Positions 1-5,226 of a stretch of 6,269 bases of DNA are shown here, in pieces (position 1 is the first letter of the stretch; every line of letters starts with the position of its first letter). The position numbers were made by a program, and so were the translations under genes. Where the stretch lies: assembly GCA_009923475.1 (NCBI GenBank), contig RFTM01000107.1, positions 1 through 6,269 of the forward strand, read 5' to 3'. The notes under the pieces were generated by a model, which was not told the DNA's origin, searched no databases, and saw only the letters and a program-made list of their open reading frames with translations. The DNA comes from Gammaproteobacteria bacterium (GTDB taxonomy: Bacteria; Pseudomonadota; Gammaproteobacteria; Steroidobacterales; Steroidobacteraceae).

Positions 1-91
1 CCTCGACATTGCGCAGGGTGAGGATCGCCTGATAAAGGCTGCGCTCGGTGCGCGCCTCCTGGCGCGGTGAGAGCTGGGCATGGGTTTTCAT
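1..91 (-). CDS. TrpR-superfamily (YerC/YecD-like) DNA-binding repressor, N-terminal 30 codons only
   Basis: The gene runs off the left edge, so only 30 codons are visible. They read MKTHAQLSPRQ, then EARTERSLYQAILTLRNVE. The segment from LYQAIL to RNVE resembles the first helix of the YerC/YecD branch of the Trp-repressor superfamily (pattern L[YF].AILSLK..EE), which precedes the helix-turn-helix in that family. The start is well fixed: ATG at 91 is the first ATG after an in-frame TGA at 101-103. No clear Shine-Dalgarno sequence precedes it (the upstream bases are GACATCATCCT), so translation may be weak or the transcript nearly leaderless. A palindromic operator candidate lies 15 bases upstream, which suggests autoregulation. 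The helix-turn-helix is outside the window, so the family call rests on a short match. Whether the protein binds tryptophan cannot be told. Confidence 0.65.
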   Translation of the reverse strand, partial: MKTHAQLSPRQEARTERSLYQAILTLRNVE

Positions 92-105
92 AGGATGATG
101 TCAGC

Positions 106-129
106 GTGTTAATGTGTTAACACGTTAAT
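106..129. promoter_or_regulatory. Candidate TrpR-type operator: three tandem 8-base units with a central palindrome
   Basis: Three 8-base units follow each other directly: GTGTTAAT (106-113), GTGTTAAC (114-121) and ACGTTAAT (122-129). Superimposed on them is a 20-base palindrome at 109-128 with 9 of 10 arm positions paired; its core GTGTTAACAC (114-123) is perfect. GTTAAC is also the centre of the E. coli trp operator, where repressor dimers can bind in tandem about 8 bases apart. The site is 15 bases upstream of the TrpR-like start codon, so autorepression is the simplest inference. It is AT-rich in a very GC-rich setting. It also lies about 32 bases upstream of the -35 element of the divergent riboswitch promoter and could affect that too. 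Confidence 0.6.
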
Positions 130-161
130 ACATCAGCACGAGTGTGGCAAGGCCCCCGGGA

Positions 162-191
162 TTGACGACCGCCGTCCACGTGACCTATTAT
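162..191 (+). promoter_or_regulatory. Sigma-70-like promoter of the SAM-I riboswitch transcript
   Basis: The -35 element TTGACG (162-167) and the -10 element TATTAT (186-191) each match consensus at five of six positions and are separated by 18 bases. Transcription would start near 197-199, the first bases of the riboswitch P1 stem, as expected if the aptamer forms the very 5' end of the RNA. The agreement of promoter and aptamer positions supports both calls. Confidence 0.6.
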
Positions 192-193
192 TC

Positions 194-318
194 GCCGGCT
201 TATCGAGACCGGCTGAGGGAAAGGCCCGACGACGCCGGGGCAACCGCCAGATCCAACCAATCTGGGCAAGGTGCCAACTCCGCGCGCTCCGCCATGGTGG
301 TCGCGTCAGATGAGCGGC
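194..318 (+). promoter_or_regulatory. SAM-I (S-box) riboswitch aptamer
   Basis: The RNA carries the conserved S-box core in order: CTTATCGAGA (199-208), GAGGGAAAGGCCCGA (215-229), GGGGCAACC (237-245), AAGGTGCCAACTCC (268-281) and CAGATGAGC (307-315). P1 forms from GCCG(G)CTTATC (194-204) and GATGAGCGGC (309-318). P2 has outer arms CCGGC (209-213) and GCCGG (234-238) around the kink-turn region. P3 pairs CCAGAT with ATCTGG (247-265). P4 pairs GCGCG (282-286) with CGCGT (302-306) below a CCGC-CATG-GTGG cap. This family binds S-adenosylmethionine and normally shuts off methionine or SAM synthesis and uptake genes when SAM is plentiful. No terminator hairpin with a U-tract lies between the aptamer and the start codon at 331, so control is probably at translation initiation. 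The downstream frame is not a recognised methionine gene. Confidence 0.92.
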
Positions 319-320
319 TG

Positions 321-327
321 AAGGTGA
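321..327 (+). promoter_or_regulatory. Ribosome binding site beside the riboswitch P1 stem
   Basis: AAGGTGA lies three bases before ATG at 331 and only two bases after the 3' strand of P1. The stretch GGTGAGCC (323-330) can pair over all eight positions, with two G-U pairs, to GGCTTATC (197-204), the 5' strand of P1. The same 5' strand is used by GATGAGC in the SAM-bound aptamer. The two pairings exclude each other, which gives a plausible route from SAM binding to ribosome access. Confidence 0.5.
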
Positions 328-330
328 GCC

Positions 331-642
331 ATGACTGCGTTCAAAGACACAATTCGGGCGGAAAACCCTGGTCCAGTCGACACGGCTGGCGTCACTGACG
401 TGCCCACGATCCGGCGCGACGGTGTCGTGCGCGCGGTCAACCTGCGCGAGGGCATCGTCGCGGATGCGGACAAGATCGACGCCGGCATGATCTTCGGCGC
501 GGGCTACCCGCCGTTCCGGGGCGGGCCTCTCAAGGCGGCGCGCGACCGCGGTGTCGCCGAGTGCGTCGCGCGGCTGCGCGACCTCGCCGGACGGTACGGC
601 CCGCGCTTCACTCCCGACGCCGGCTGGTCGATGCTCGACTGA
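331..642 (+). pseudogene. Chimeric frame after the SAM-I riboswitch: C-terminal remnant of a FadB/FadJ-type 3-hydroxyacyl-CoA dehydrogenase
   Basis: This is an intact 103-codon frame with ATG at 331 and a good Shine-Dalgarno. From about residue 38 it reads LREGIVADADKID, AGMIFGAGYPPFRGGPL and, further on, RYGPRFTPDAGW. This matches the last 60-65 residues of FadB/FadJ multifunctional fatty-acid oxidation proteins (typical GxGFxPFRGGP and R(Y/H)GxRFxPxxxW motifs). Those proteins are about 700 residues long. The hydratase part, the NAD-binding Rossmann fold and the catalytic residues are all missing, so enzymatic activity is not expected. Residues 1-37 (MTAFKDTIRAENPGPV...) match nothing I recognise and are encoded by less GC-rich DNA at their start. 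They may be the first codons of the gene once controlled by the riboswitch, joined to the fad tail by deletion. A short functional protein cannot be excluded, because the frame is open and has a promoter, leader and RBS. Confidence 0.6.
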
Positions 643-650
643 CCCATCGT

Positions 651-670
651 CGACCGCCGCTCGCCGGTCG
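651..670. terminator. Weak hairpin between convergent genes
   Basis: CGACCG (651-656) and CGGTCG (665-670) can form a six-pair stem with an eight-base loop in the 43-base gap between the ends of the fad remnant and the ModE-like gene. There is no T-run on either side, so it is at best a weak or Rho-assisted bidirectional terminator. Confidence 0.22.
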
Positions 671-685
671 CCGTGAAGGCGCGGC

Positions 686-1096
686 TCACCTGCTCCGCGG
701 CATACGACTGCGGATCGATCGCACGGCGGGCCGCCCCTTCGCGGGGACGGTCGCGGCGCGCGACGCTTTGGCGAACGCCGCGAAATCTTTGTCCGCCAGC
801 CTGTCCACCTTGCGCTCGAACCTGCGATAGCGCGCGAGCATCGCCGCGCCCAGCGGCGTGAGCGACGCGCCACCGCCGTCCCGTCCGCCGGCGTTCAGCG
901 CGACCAACGGCTGCCGGAATCCCTCGTTCAGGCTGTGGACCAGCAACCAGCCGCGCCGATAGCTCATGCCAAGCGAACGCGCAGCGGCCGACAGCGACCC
1001 GGTCCGGACGATGCCCTCCAAAAGGGCGATCTTGCCCGGTCCCACGGCGCAGTCGGGCGCGAAGTCGAGGCGGATGCGTGCTCGGGGACCTGCCAT
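686..1096 (-). CDS. ModE-type winged-helix regulator lacking molybdate-binding domains
   Basis: This 136-residue protein is recognised by the ModE N-terminal DNA-binding domain (LysR-like winged helix). The stretch GKIALLEGIVRTGSLSAAAR (21-40) is followed by SLGMSYRRGWLLVHSLN (41-57) and the glycine-rich wing with GGRDGGGASLT (70-80). The SYRRxWLLVxSLN and GGxGGGGxxLT patterns are typical of ModE. E. coli ModE is about 262 residues with two C-terminal Mop domains that bind molybdate. Here the protein ends after a charged helix (about 88-110) and a basic tail, so the sensor part is absent. Single-domain ModE-like proteins are a known variant whose signal is less clear. ATG at 1096 is only 6 bases after the receptor stop and has no strong Shine-Dalgarno, so translation is probably coupled to the receptor gene. 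With the ModE-like box upstream of the operon, it likely regulates its own transcription. Confidence 0.85.
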   Translation of the reverse strand: MAGPRARIRLDFAPDCAVGPGKIALLEGIVRTGSLSAAARSLGMSYRRGWLLVHSLNEGFRQPLVALNAGGRDGGGASLTPLGAAMLARYRRFERKVDRLADKDFAAFAKASRAATVPAKGRPAVRSIRSRMPRSR

Positions 1097-1102
1097 CGCG
1101 CG

Positions 1103-3487
1103 TCAGTATCCCATCCGGAGCGTCACGCCGAAGACGCGCGGGTCGGCCGGTTGCCCGAGGATCAGGCCGGAGTTCCCTGTCTGGACGGTCAGCGCATTGA
1201 TGTAGTCCGCGTCGAAGACGTTCCGCGCGAAGAGCTCTATGCCCCAGCCTGCCGCCGCCCGGTAGCCGACGCTGAGGTCGGTGGTCACATGGCCGTCGAC
1301 CCAGGTGTAGCGCGAGGCGCTCGTGTCACTGAAATAGCCGCTGCGCGCGCTCGTTTCGAGCGTGATGCGAGCCTCCCCGCGCCCGAGCGGCCGGCGGAAC
1401 TCGGCGCCCAACGATCCTGCCCAGCGCGAGAGGCCGGCGAGCCGCGCACCCGTGAGGTCGCAGGCGGTCGTCGTCGCCGTCTGCAGTTCGAGCGGGCAAG
1501 GTCCCGCGGGATAGTCCGAGTTCCGGCCGTCCGCATACGCGGCCGACAGCCGCAGCGTAAGGGCGTCGTCAGGCTTGAACGCGAGGTCCGCCTCGGCGCC
1601 CTGCACCCGGACCTCGGGGATGTTGGAGGGATAGGATCGCAACGCGGCGGTCTCGAGGCTGGAGACGATGTTGGCCTGGTAGTCGCCGACCACGGTCCGG
1701 AACGCGGTCAGCTCGAGCGTCATGCCACCGGTCGCGGAACGCGCCTTGAGGCCCGCCTCGATCGTCCGGTTGCGCTCGTCACGGATCACCGCCGTTCCCA
1801 GCGCGGGACGGTTGGCCGCGTCCAGCGGCAGACCCGACATGTTCAAACCGCCCGATTTGAAGCCTTGCGAGACCGTGAGGTAGGACATCACACGATCGGT
1901 GACCTGCCACGCGAGGCTGCCGCGCCCGGAAATGCTGCCGCCCGAATCTGCCGCCGCGTAGGCCTGCGGTCGGAGGATGGACATCCTGGCCCGCGTCAGT
2001 TCGGCGACCGTCGCCGGGGGCAGCGCAGCGAGCGAAGGGCCACCTGCCACTTCGGTCGCATAGGAGCCGTCCTTGTCCTCGTAGGTGTAGCGCAGGCCAA
2101 GCGTCGCGCGCACCGTTTCCGCGACCTGCCAGCCCAGCTCGCCGAAAGCCGCGTAGCTGCGCATCGCGAACCGCGACAGGCCTTGTTGGCCGTAACCATC
2201 GAGCAGATCGCGGGGGATCGGGACCCTGAAGCTCGCGGGGTCCAGCAACCAGTATGCCGCCTCAGGCCCGTAGACGCTGATCGGTCGTGCATCGATCCGT
2301 TGCGCGAACGCGTAAAGCCCGACGACTTCGTCGACGCCCCCACGCCGGTCCGAGGCGAAGCGCAGTTCCTGGCTGTATTGGTCCTGCCGCGACGGGATGC
2401 GTTGCACGCGTTGGATCGGCAAGCCCGTGTAATCGCGGTCGTTGGCGACATCCCAGCGCCATCGACGCCACGCGGTCACCGAGGTGAGCGTCCCATGCGG
2501 GAGCGCGAGGTCCGCGTGCAGCGACACGCCGCCCTGCCGGGTGTCGATGCGCAGCGGCGCATCGATGTCCGACAAACGGTCGTAGGCATCAAGGCTCGGA
2601 GGTGCATAGCCCAGACCGGTAGCGAGCGCAGGGAACTGCCGCGACGGATCCCGACGGCTCTGCCCCACGCGCAAGAAAACCTGGGTGCAACAGGCCGAGC
2701 GGAGGTCGGCGACATCGGCGATGAGCCGCAGCGAGACCGCCGATGACGGCTCGAAGAGCAATTGACCGCGCAGCGCGAGGTTGCCGAGAGCGTTGAGTTC
2801 CTGCCCGGTCTGCAGGTTGCGGAGGGTGCCGTCGCGCCGCGTGTAGAGGGCCGCGAGACGCCCGGCGAGCAGGGGCGCCAAGGGCCCCGTCATCGAGGCC
2901 TTCGCCTGCAAGAGGTCGAGACCGCCTGCCGAAACCTGCGCGTCCGCGGCGGGCGTGAAGGACGGGCGGCGAGTGACCACATTGACGGCGCCGGCCGTCG
3001 TGTTCTTGCCGTAGAGCGTACCCTGCGGCCCGCGCAACACCTCGACGCGCTCGATGTCCGTGAGGTCGAAGGCGGCGCTCGCCGGCCGGGCGTGGTAGAC
3101 CTCATCGACATAGAACCCGACGCCAGGCTCGATGCCGTCGTTCGCCGCGCTGATGGACAGCGTGTTGGAACCCAGGCCGCGGATCGTGTAGGCCGTGTTC
3201 CGGGGATTCGCCGAGTTGTAGTAGAGCGAGGGCACCATGCCGCTCATCTGCTGCAGGTTCACGACGCCGTTCGCCTCGAGCCGCCCTGCGTCGAGCACCG
3301 ACATCGCGATCGGCACGGACTGCGGATCCTCGGCGCGGCGCCGGGCCGTGACGGTCACGGCTTCGAGCTCGGTGGCGACGCCTTGGCCGCACAGCAACAT
3401 GGAAAGCATCGCCGAGGCACCGCGCCATCGGCGCCGCACGACCGGTGCACCCTTCGCACGCCCCCGCCCATTCAGCATCTCCCGCAC
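1103..3487 (-). CDS. TonB-dependent outer-membrane receptor, candidate molybdate/tungstate or metal-chelate transporter
   Basis: About 794 residues from GTG at 3487. A basic N-terminus with a short hydrophobic stretch (AMLSMLLCGQGVA, about 26-38) looks like a signal peptide, probably cleaved near GVA|TE. A TonB-box-like EAVTVTA (42-48) follows. The plug domain spans roughly 50-175 with LQQMSGMVPSL, YTIRGLG, FYVDEVY and IERVEVLRGPQGTLYGKN, all typical of the family. The rest is a 22-strand-type barrel including RNVFDADY near the end, and the chain closes with an aromatic residue (FGVTLRMGY), as needed for barrel assembly. Such receptors import scarce ligands using energy from TonB-ExbBD, which is not in this window. 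Sequence alone does not give the ligand. The ModE-like box in front and the ModE-like gene 6 bases behind point to molybdate, tungstate or a chelate of them; this is inference. The longer frame beginning at TTG 3529 would start inside the operator and is less likely. Confidence 0.92.
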   Translation of the reverse strand: MREMLNGRGRAKGAPVVRRRWRGASAMLSMLLCGQGVATELEAVTVTARRRAEDPQSVPIAMSVLDAGRLEANGVVNLQQMSGMVPSLYYNSANPRNTAYTIRGLGSNTLSISAANDGIEPGVGFYVDEVYHARPASAAFDLTDIERVEVLRGPQGTLYGKNTTAGAVNVVTRRPSFTPAADAQVSAGGLDLLQAKASMTGPLAPLLAGRLAALYTRRDGTLRNLQTGQELNALGNLALRGQLLFEPSSAVSLRLIADVADLRSACCTQVFLRVGQSRRDPSRQFPALATGLGYAPPSLDAYDRLSDIDAPLRIDTRQGGVSLHADLALPHGTLTSVTAWRRWRWDVANDRDYTGLPIQRVQRIPSRQDQYSQELRFASDRRGGVDEVVGLYAFAQRIDARPISVYGPEAAYWLLDPASFRVPIPRDLLDGYGQQGLSRFAMRSYAAFGELGWQVAETVRATLGLRYTYEDKDGSYATEVAGGPSLAALPPATVAELTRARMSILRPQAYAAADSGGSISGRGSLAWQVTDRVMSYLTVSQGFKSGGLNMSGLPLDAANRPALGTAVIRDERNRTIEAGLKARSATGGMTLELTAFRTVVGDYQANIVSSLETAALRSYPSNIPEVRVQGAEADLAFKPDDALTLRLSAAYADGRNSDYPAGPCPLELQTATTTACDLTGARLAGLSRWAGSLGAEFRRPLGRGEARITLETSARSGYFSDTSASRYTWVDGHVTTDLSVGYRAAAGWGIELFARNVFDADYINALTVQTGNSGLILGQPADPRVFGVTLRMGY

Positions 3488-3495
3488 CGGATGTG

Positions 3496-3499
3496 CTCC
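3496..3499 (-). promoter_or_regulatory. Ribosome binding site that favours the GTG start of the receptor
   Basis: On the minus strand GGAG (3499-3496) stands 8 bases before GTG at 3487-3485. The in-frame ATG at 3478 has a GGGAG directly touching it, which is too close for normal initiation, and the GGAG at 3499 is 17 bases away from it. GTG at 3487 is therefore preferred, with ATG 3478 as the alternative. Either start leaves the signal peptide intact. Confidence 0.5.
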
Positions 3500-3505
3500 A
3501 TGTCT

Positions 3506-3533
3506 ATCGCTATATCCGACAGGATACAACGCC
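3506..3533. promoter_or_regulatory. ModE-like operator upstream of the receptor gene
   Basis: On the plus strand the left half is ATCGCTATATC (3506-3516), then six bases CGACAG, then the right half GATACAACGCC (3523-3533). As I recall it, the ModE box in Proteobacteria is ATCGNTATATA-N6-TATATNACGAT. The left half matches 9 of 10 fixed positions and the right half 6 of 10, with identical spacing. Read as an inverted repeat, CGCTATATCC and the complement of GGATACAACG agree at 8 of 10 positions around GACA. The box lies 6 bases before the receptor Shine-Dalgarno, so a bound regulator would block the promoter or early elongation. No convincing separate -35/-10 pair is visible. A ModE-like protein is encoded in the same operon. 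Confidence 0.65.
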
Positions 3534-3547
3534 GGTCGCCATCATCA

Positions 3548-3562
3548 CAGGCGCGGCGCCTG
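3548..3562 (-). terminator. GC-rich hairpin after holB
   Basis: CAGGCGC (3548-3554) and GCGCCTG (3556-3562) form a perfect inverted repeat around one central base, beginning 27 bases after the holB stop. In RNA it would fold as a five-pair stem with a five-base loop. No T-run follows on the minus strand (TGATGATGGCG), so it is at most a weak terminator separating the mltG-tmk-holB operon from the receptor operon. Some read-through is possible. Confidence 0.35.
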
Positions 3563-3589
3563 CGCGGCCATTTCAGCGGTCGGGGTCGC

Positions 3590-4558
3590 TCAGCTGCGGG
3601 GGCGCAGCGTCGCCAGACGCCACAGGATCCGCTCCATCGCCAGCGGCTTGTTGATGGGCGTCTCGGCCCAGAGACGCGCCTCGCGCGCGTGTTCGAGGGC
3701 CTCGAAGAGCGCGGGCGCGGGCAGCGCGCGCTTGCCCCGGCCCCACTCGCGCAGGCGGTCGGCGATCCAGCGCTCGATGCAGGCCGCCCGCAGCGCATAC
3801 TCGTCCTTGCCCCAGCGGTCCGCGGTCTCGACGACATCGAGGCCGCCCTGCACCGCCTCTTCAAGCGCGCGCTCGGTGTCGCGGCGCAGCAGCGACATCG
3901 CCGCCGCATCCACGCCGAGTGCGGTCAAGGGCTGCGGGCCGATCACGGTCAAGGCGGCCCGCCAGTCGACGGCGCTGCTGCCCGGACGCTGCAGCTGCAA
4001 CCAGGCGACGAGTTCGTCCTCTGACGGCGGGCGCGGACGCAGCCGCGTGCAGCGGCTCTGCACCGTCACCGGCAAGCGCCACGGCTCGCCCGTCACCAGC
4101 AGCAACAGCGCCTTGCCCGGCGGTTCCTCGAGCGTCTTGAGCAGGGCGTTCGCGGCGTTGCGGTTGAGCCGCTCGGCCGGCGTGATGACCGCCACCTTGC
4201 GGCCGCCGGCATGCGCGGTCAGGGCGAGCTCTGACGCGAGATCTCGCACCTGGTCGATGCGGATCTCCTTGGAATCCTCGATGGGGCGCAAGGTGAGCAG
4301 GTCGGGCTGTTCGCCCGCGAGGACGCGCCGGCAATCGAGGCAGGCACCGCAGGGACCCATGCCGACGCCCGTGACGGCGCGCGGCGTACGGCAGAACACC
4401 CGCGCGGCGATCCAGAGGGCGAGCCATTCGCCGCCCTGCCCTGGCGACGCCTCGACCAGCAGGGCGTGACCGAGACGGTCGGCGGCGCCCGCGGCTTCGA
4501 AGGCCTGCTGCGCGGGCCGCAGCCACGGCAGGTCGGCATCGAGCGGCAGGCCGCTCAC
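3590..4558 (-). CDS. holB: DNA polymerase III subunit delta' (clamp loader)
   Basis: This 322-residue protein (E. coli delta' has 334) is the rigid delta' subunit of the clamp loader that opens the beta clamp and places it on primed DNA. The N-terminal [10 protein letters not shown] resembles the E. coli PWLRP start. The degenerate P-loop SPGQGGEW lacks the GK(S/T) needed for ATP binding, as expected for delta'. Four cysteines (56, 70, 73, 76) form the zinc-binding module. [11 protein letters not shown] (137-147) is the sensor region, and SRC (168-170) holds the arginine finger acting on the neighbouring gamma/tau subunit. The C-terminal segment with [15 protein letters not shown] resembles the E. 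coli GINRELLITDLLLRI segment. The GTG start overlaps the tmk stop by four bases (GTGA), so translation is coupled. In many Gammaproteobacteria pilZ and tatD follow holB; here a receptor operon does. Confidence 0.96.
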   Translation of the reverse strand: MSGLPLDADLPWLRPAQQAFEAAGAADRLGHALLVEASPGQGGEWLALWIAARVFCRTPRAVTGVGMGPCGACLDCRRVLAGEQPDLLTLRPIEDSKEIRIDQVRDLASELALTAHAGGRKVAVITPAERLNRNAANALLKTLEEPPGKALLLLVTGEPWRLPVTVQSRCTRLRPRPPSEDELVAWLQLQRPGSSAVDWRAALTVIGPQPLTALGVDAAAMSLLRRDTERALEEAVQGGLDVVETADRWGKDEYALRAACIERWIADRLREWGRGKRALPAPALFEALEHAREARLWAETPINKPLAMERILWRLATLRPRS

Positions 4559-5226
4559 CGGGAAGCTCCCTGCGGGCCGGGCATCGTATCGAGAGCCTCG
4601 AGCGCCGCGACCGCGGCAGCAGCCAGCGCGTCCGGCGTCGCGGTCGCATCGAGCACGCGCACCCGCTGGGGCTCGGCGGCCGCGATCTCGAGGTAGCGCG
4701 CGCGCACGCGCTCGAAGAAGGCGAGCGTCTCGGACTCGAACCGGTCCGCCTCGGCATCGCCTGCGGCGCGGCGTCGCGCGGCGGCCCGGGAGAGCCCGGT
4801 CGATACCGGCAGGTCGAGAAGCAGGGTGAGGTCGGGCGAGAACCCGCCCAAAGACCCTAGGGATAGCGATTCGATGAACTCGCGCGAGACGCCCCGGCCG
4901 CCACCCTGATAGGCGCGCGTGGCATCGGTGTAGCGGTCGCAGACCACCCAGGCGCCACGCGCGAGCGCAGGACGCACGAGATTGTCGATGTGCACCGCCC
5001 GCGCGGCGAACATCAGCAGCGTCTCGGCCTCAGGGGACAGCCGCTCCTCGCCGCGCGCGAGCACGACCTCGCGCAGGCGTTCGGCGAGCGGCGTCCCGCC
5101 GGGCTCGCGGGTCTCCACGACGGCGAGGCCGCGCGCGCGCAAGGCCGCCGCGATCGAGCGCGCGACCGTGCTCTTGCCCGCACCCTCGATGCCCTCGAGG
5201 GTGATGAACCGGCCCCGCAGGCTCAT
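4555..5226 (-). CDS. tmk: Thymidylate kinase
   Basis: This 223-residue cytoplasmic enzyme phosphorylates dTMP to dTDP with ATP, the step common to salvage and de novo dTTP synthesis. The P-loop is GIEGAGKST (12-20), and [11 protein letters not shown] (39-49) contributes to the dTMP site. DRY (97-99) and the following [13 protein letters not shown] (100-112) form the family's DR(Y/F)xxSxxAYQGxGRG signature, with threonine and alanine variants here. The arginine-rich segment with DRFESE (about 145-166) is the LID that closes over ATP. Length is normal and all key motifs are present. The ATG start overlaps the mltG stop as ATGA, and the stop overlaps the holB start as GTGA. This ties expression of all three genes together. 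Confidence 0.97.
   Translation of the reverse strand: MSLRGRFITLEGIEGAGKSTVARSIAAALRARGLAVVETREPGGTPLAERLREVVLARGEERLSPEAETLLMFAARAVHIDNLVRPALARGAWVVCDRYTDATRAYQGGGRGVSREFIESLSLGSLGGFSPDLTLLLDLPVSTGLSRAAARRRAAGDAEADRFESETLAFFERVRARYLEIAAAEPQRVRVLDATATPDALAAAAVAALEALDTMPGPQGASR

Noticed and set aside
106..129. MetJ operator array as an explanation for the 8-base repeats next to the SAM riboswitch
   Set aside because: MetJ boxes resemble AGACGTCT; the units here are GTGTTAAY-like with a GTTAAC core and fit a TrpR-type site better.
144..398. 84-codon plus-strand frame starting before the riboswitch
   Set aside because: It begins upstream of the promoter's predicted start site and reads through the structured aptamer.
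133..873. 246-codon minus-strand frame
   Set aside because: It crosses the riboswitch, the fad remnant and the end of the ModE-like gene; the Arg-rich translation shows no domain.
935..2746. 603-codon plus-strand open frame
   Set aside because: It lies antisense to the TonB receptor, whose plug and barrel motifs are clear. The translation is rich in Arg, Gly and Ala with no recognisable domain, as expected of a shadow frame in high-GC DNA.
3488..3529. Longer receptor start at TTG 3529
   Set aside because: The codon lies inside the ModE-like palindrome and would put 14 extra residues before an otherwise normal signal peptide; the GTG at 3487 has a better-spaced GGAG.
2762..4469. Two long overlapping plus-strand frames (2762-4024 and 3237-4469)
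   Set aside because: They run antisense across the receptor start, the intergenic operator and holB, and show low-complexity Arg/Ser/Ala composition without motifs.
3861..4757. 298-codon minus-strand frame overlapping holB and tmk
   Set aside because: Same strand but a different frame from two well-identified genes; the product is Arg/Ala/Pro-rich and has no family features.
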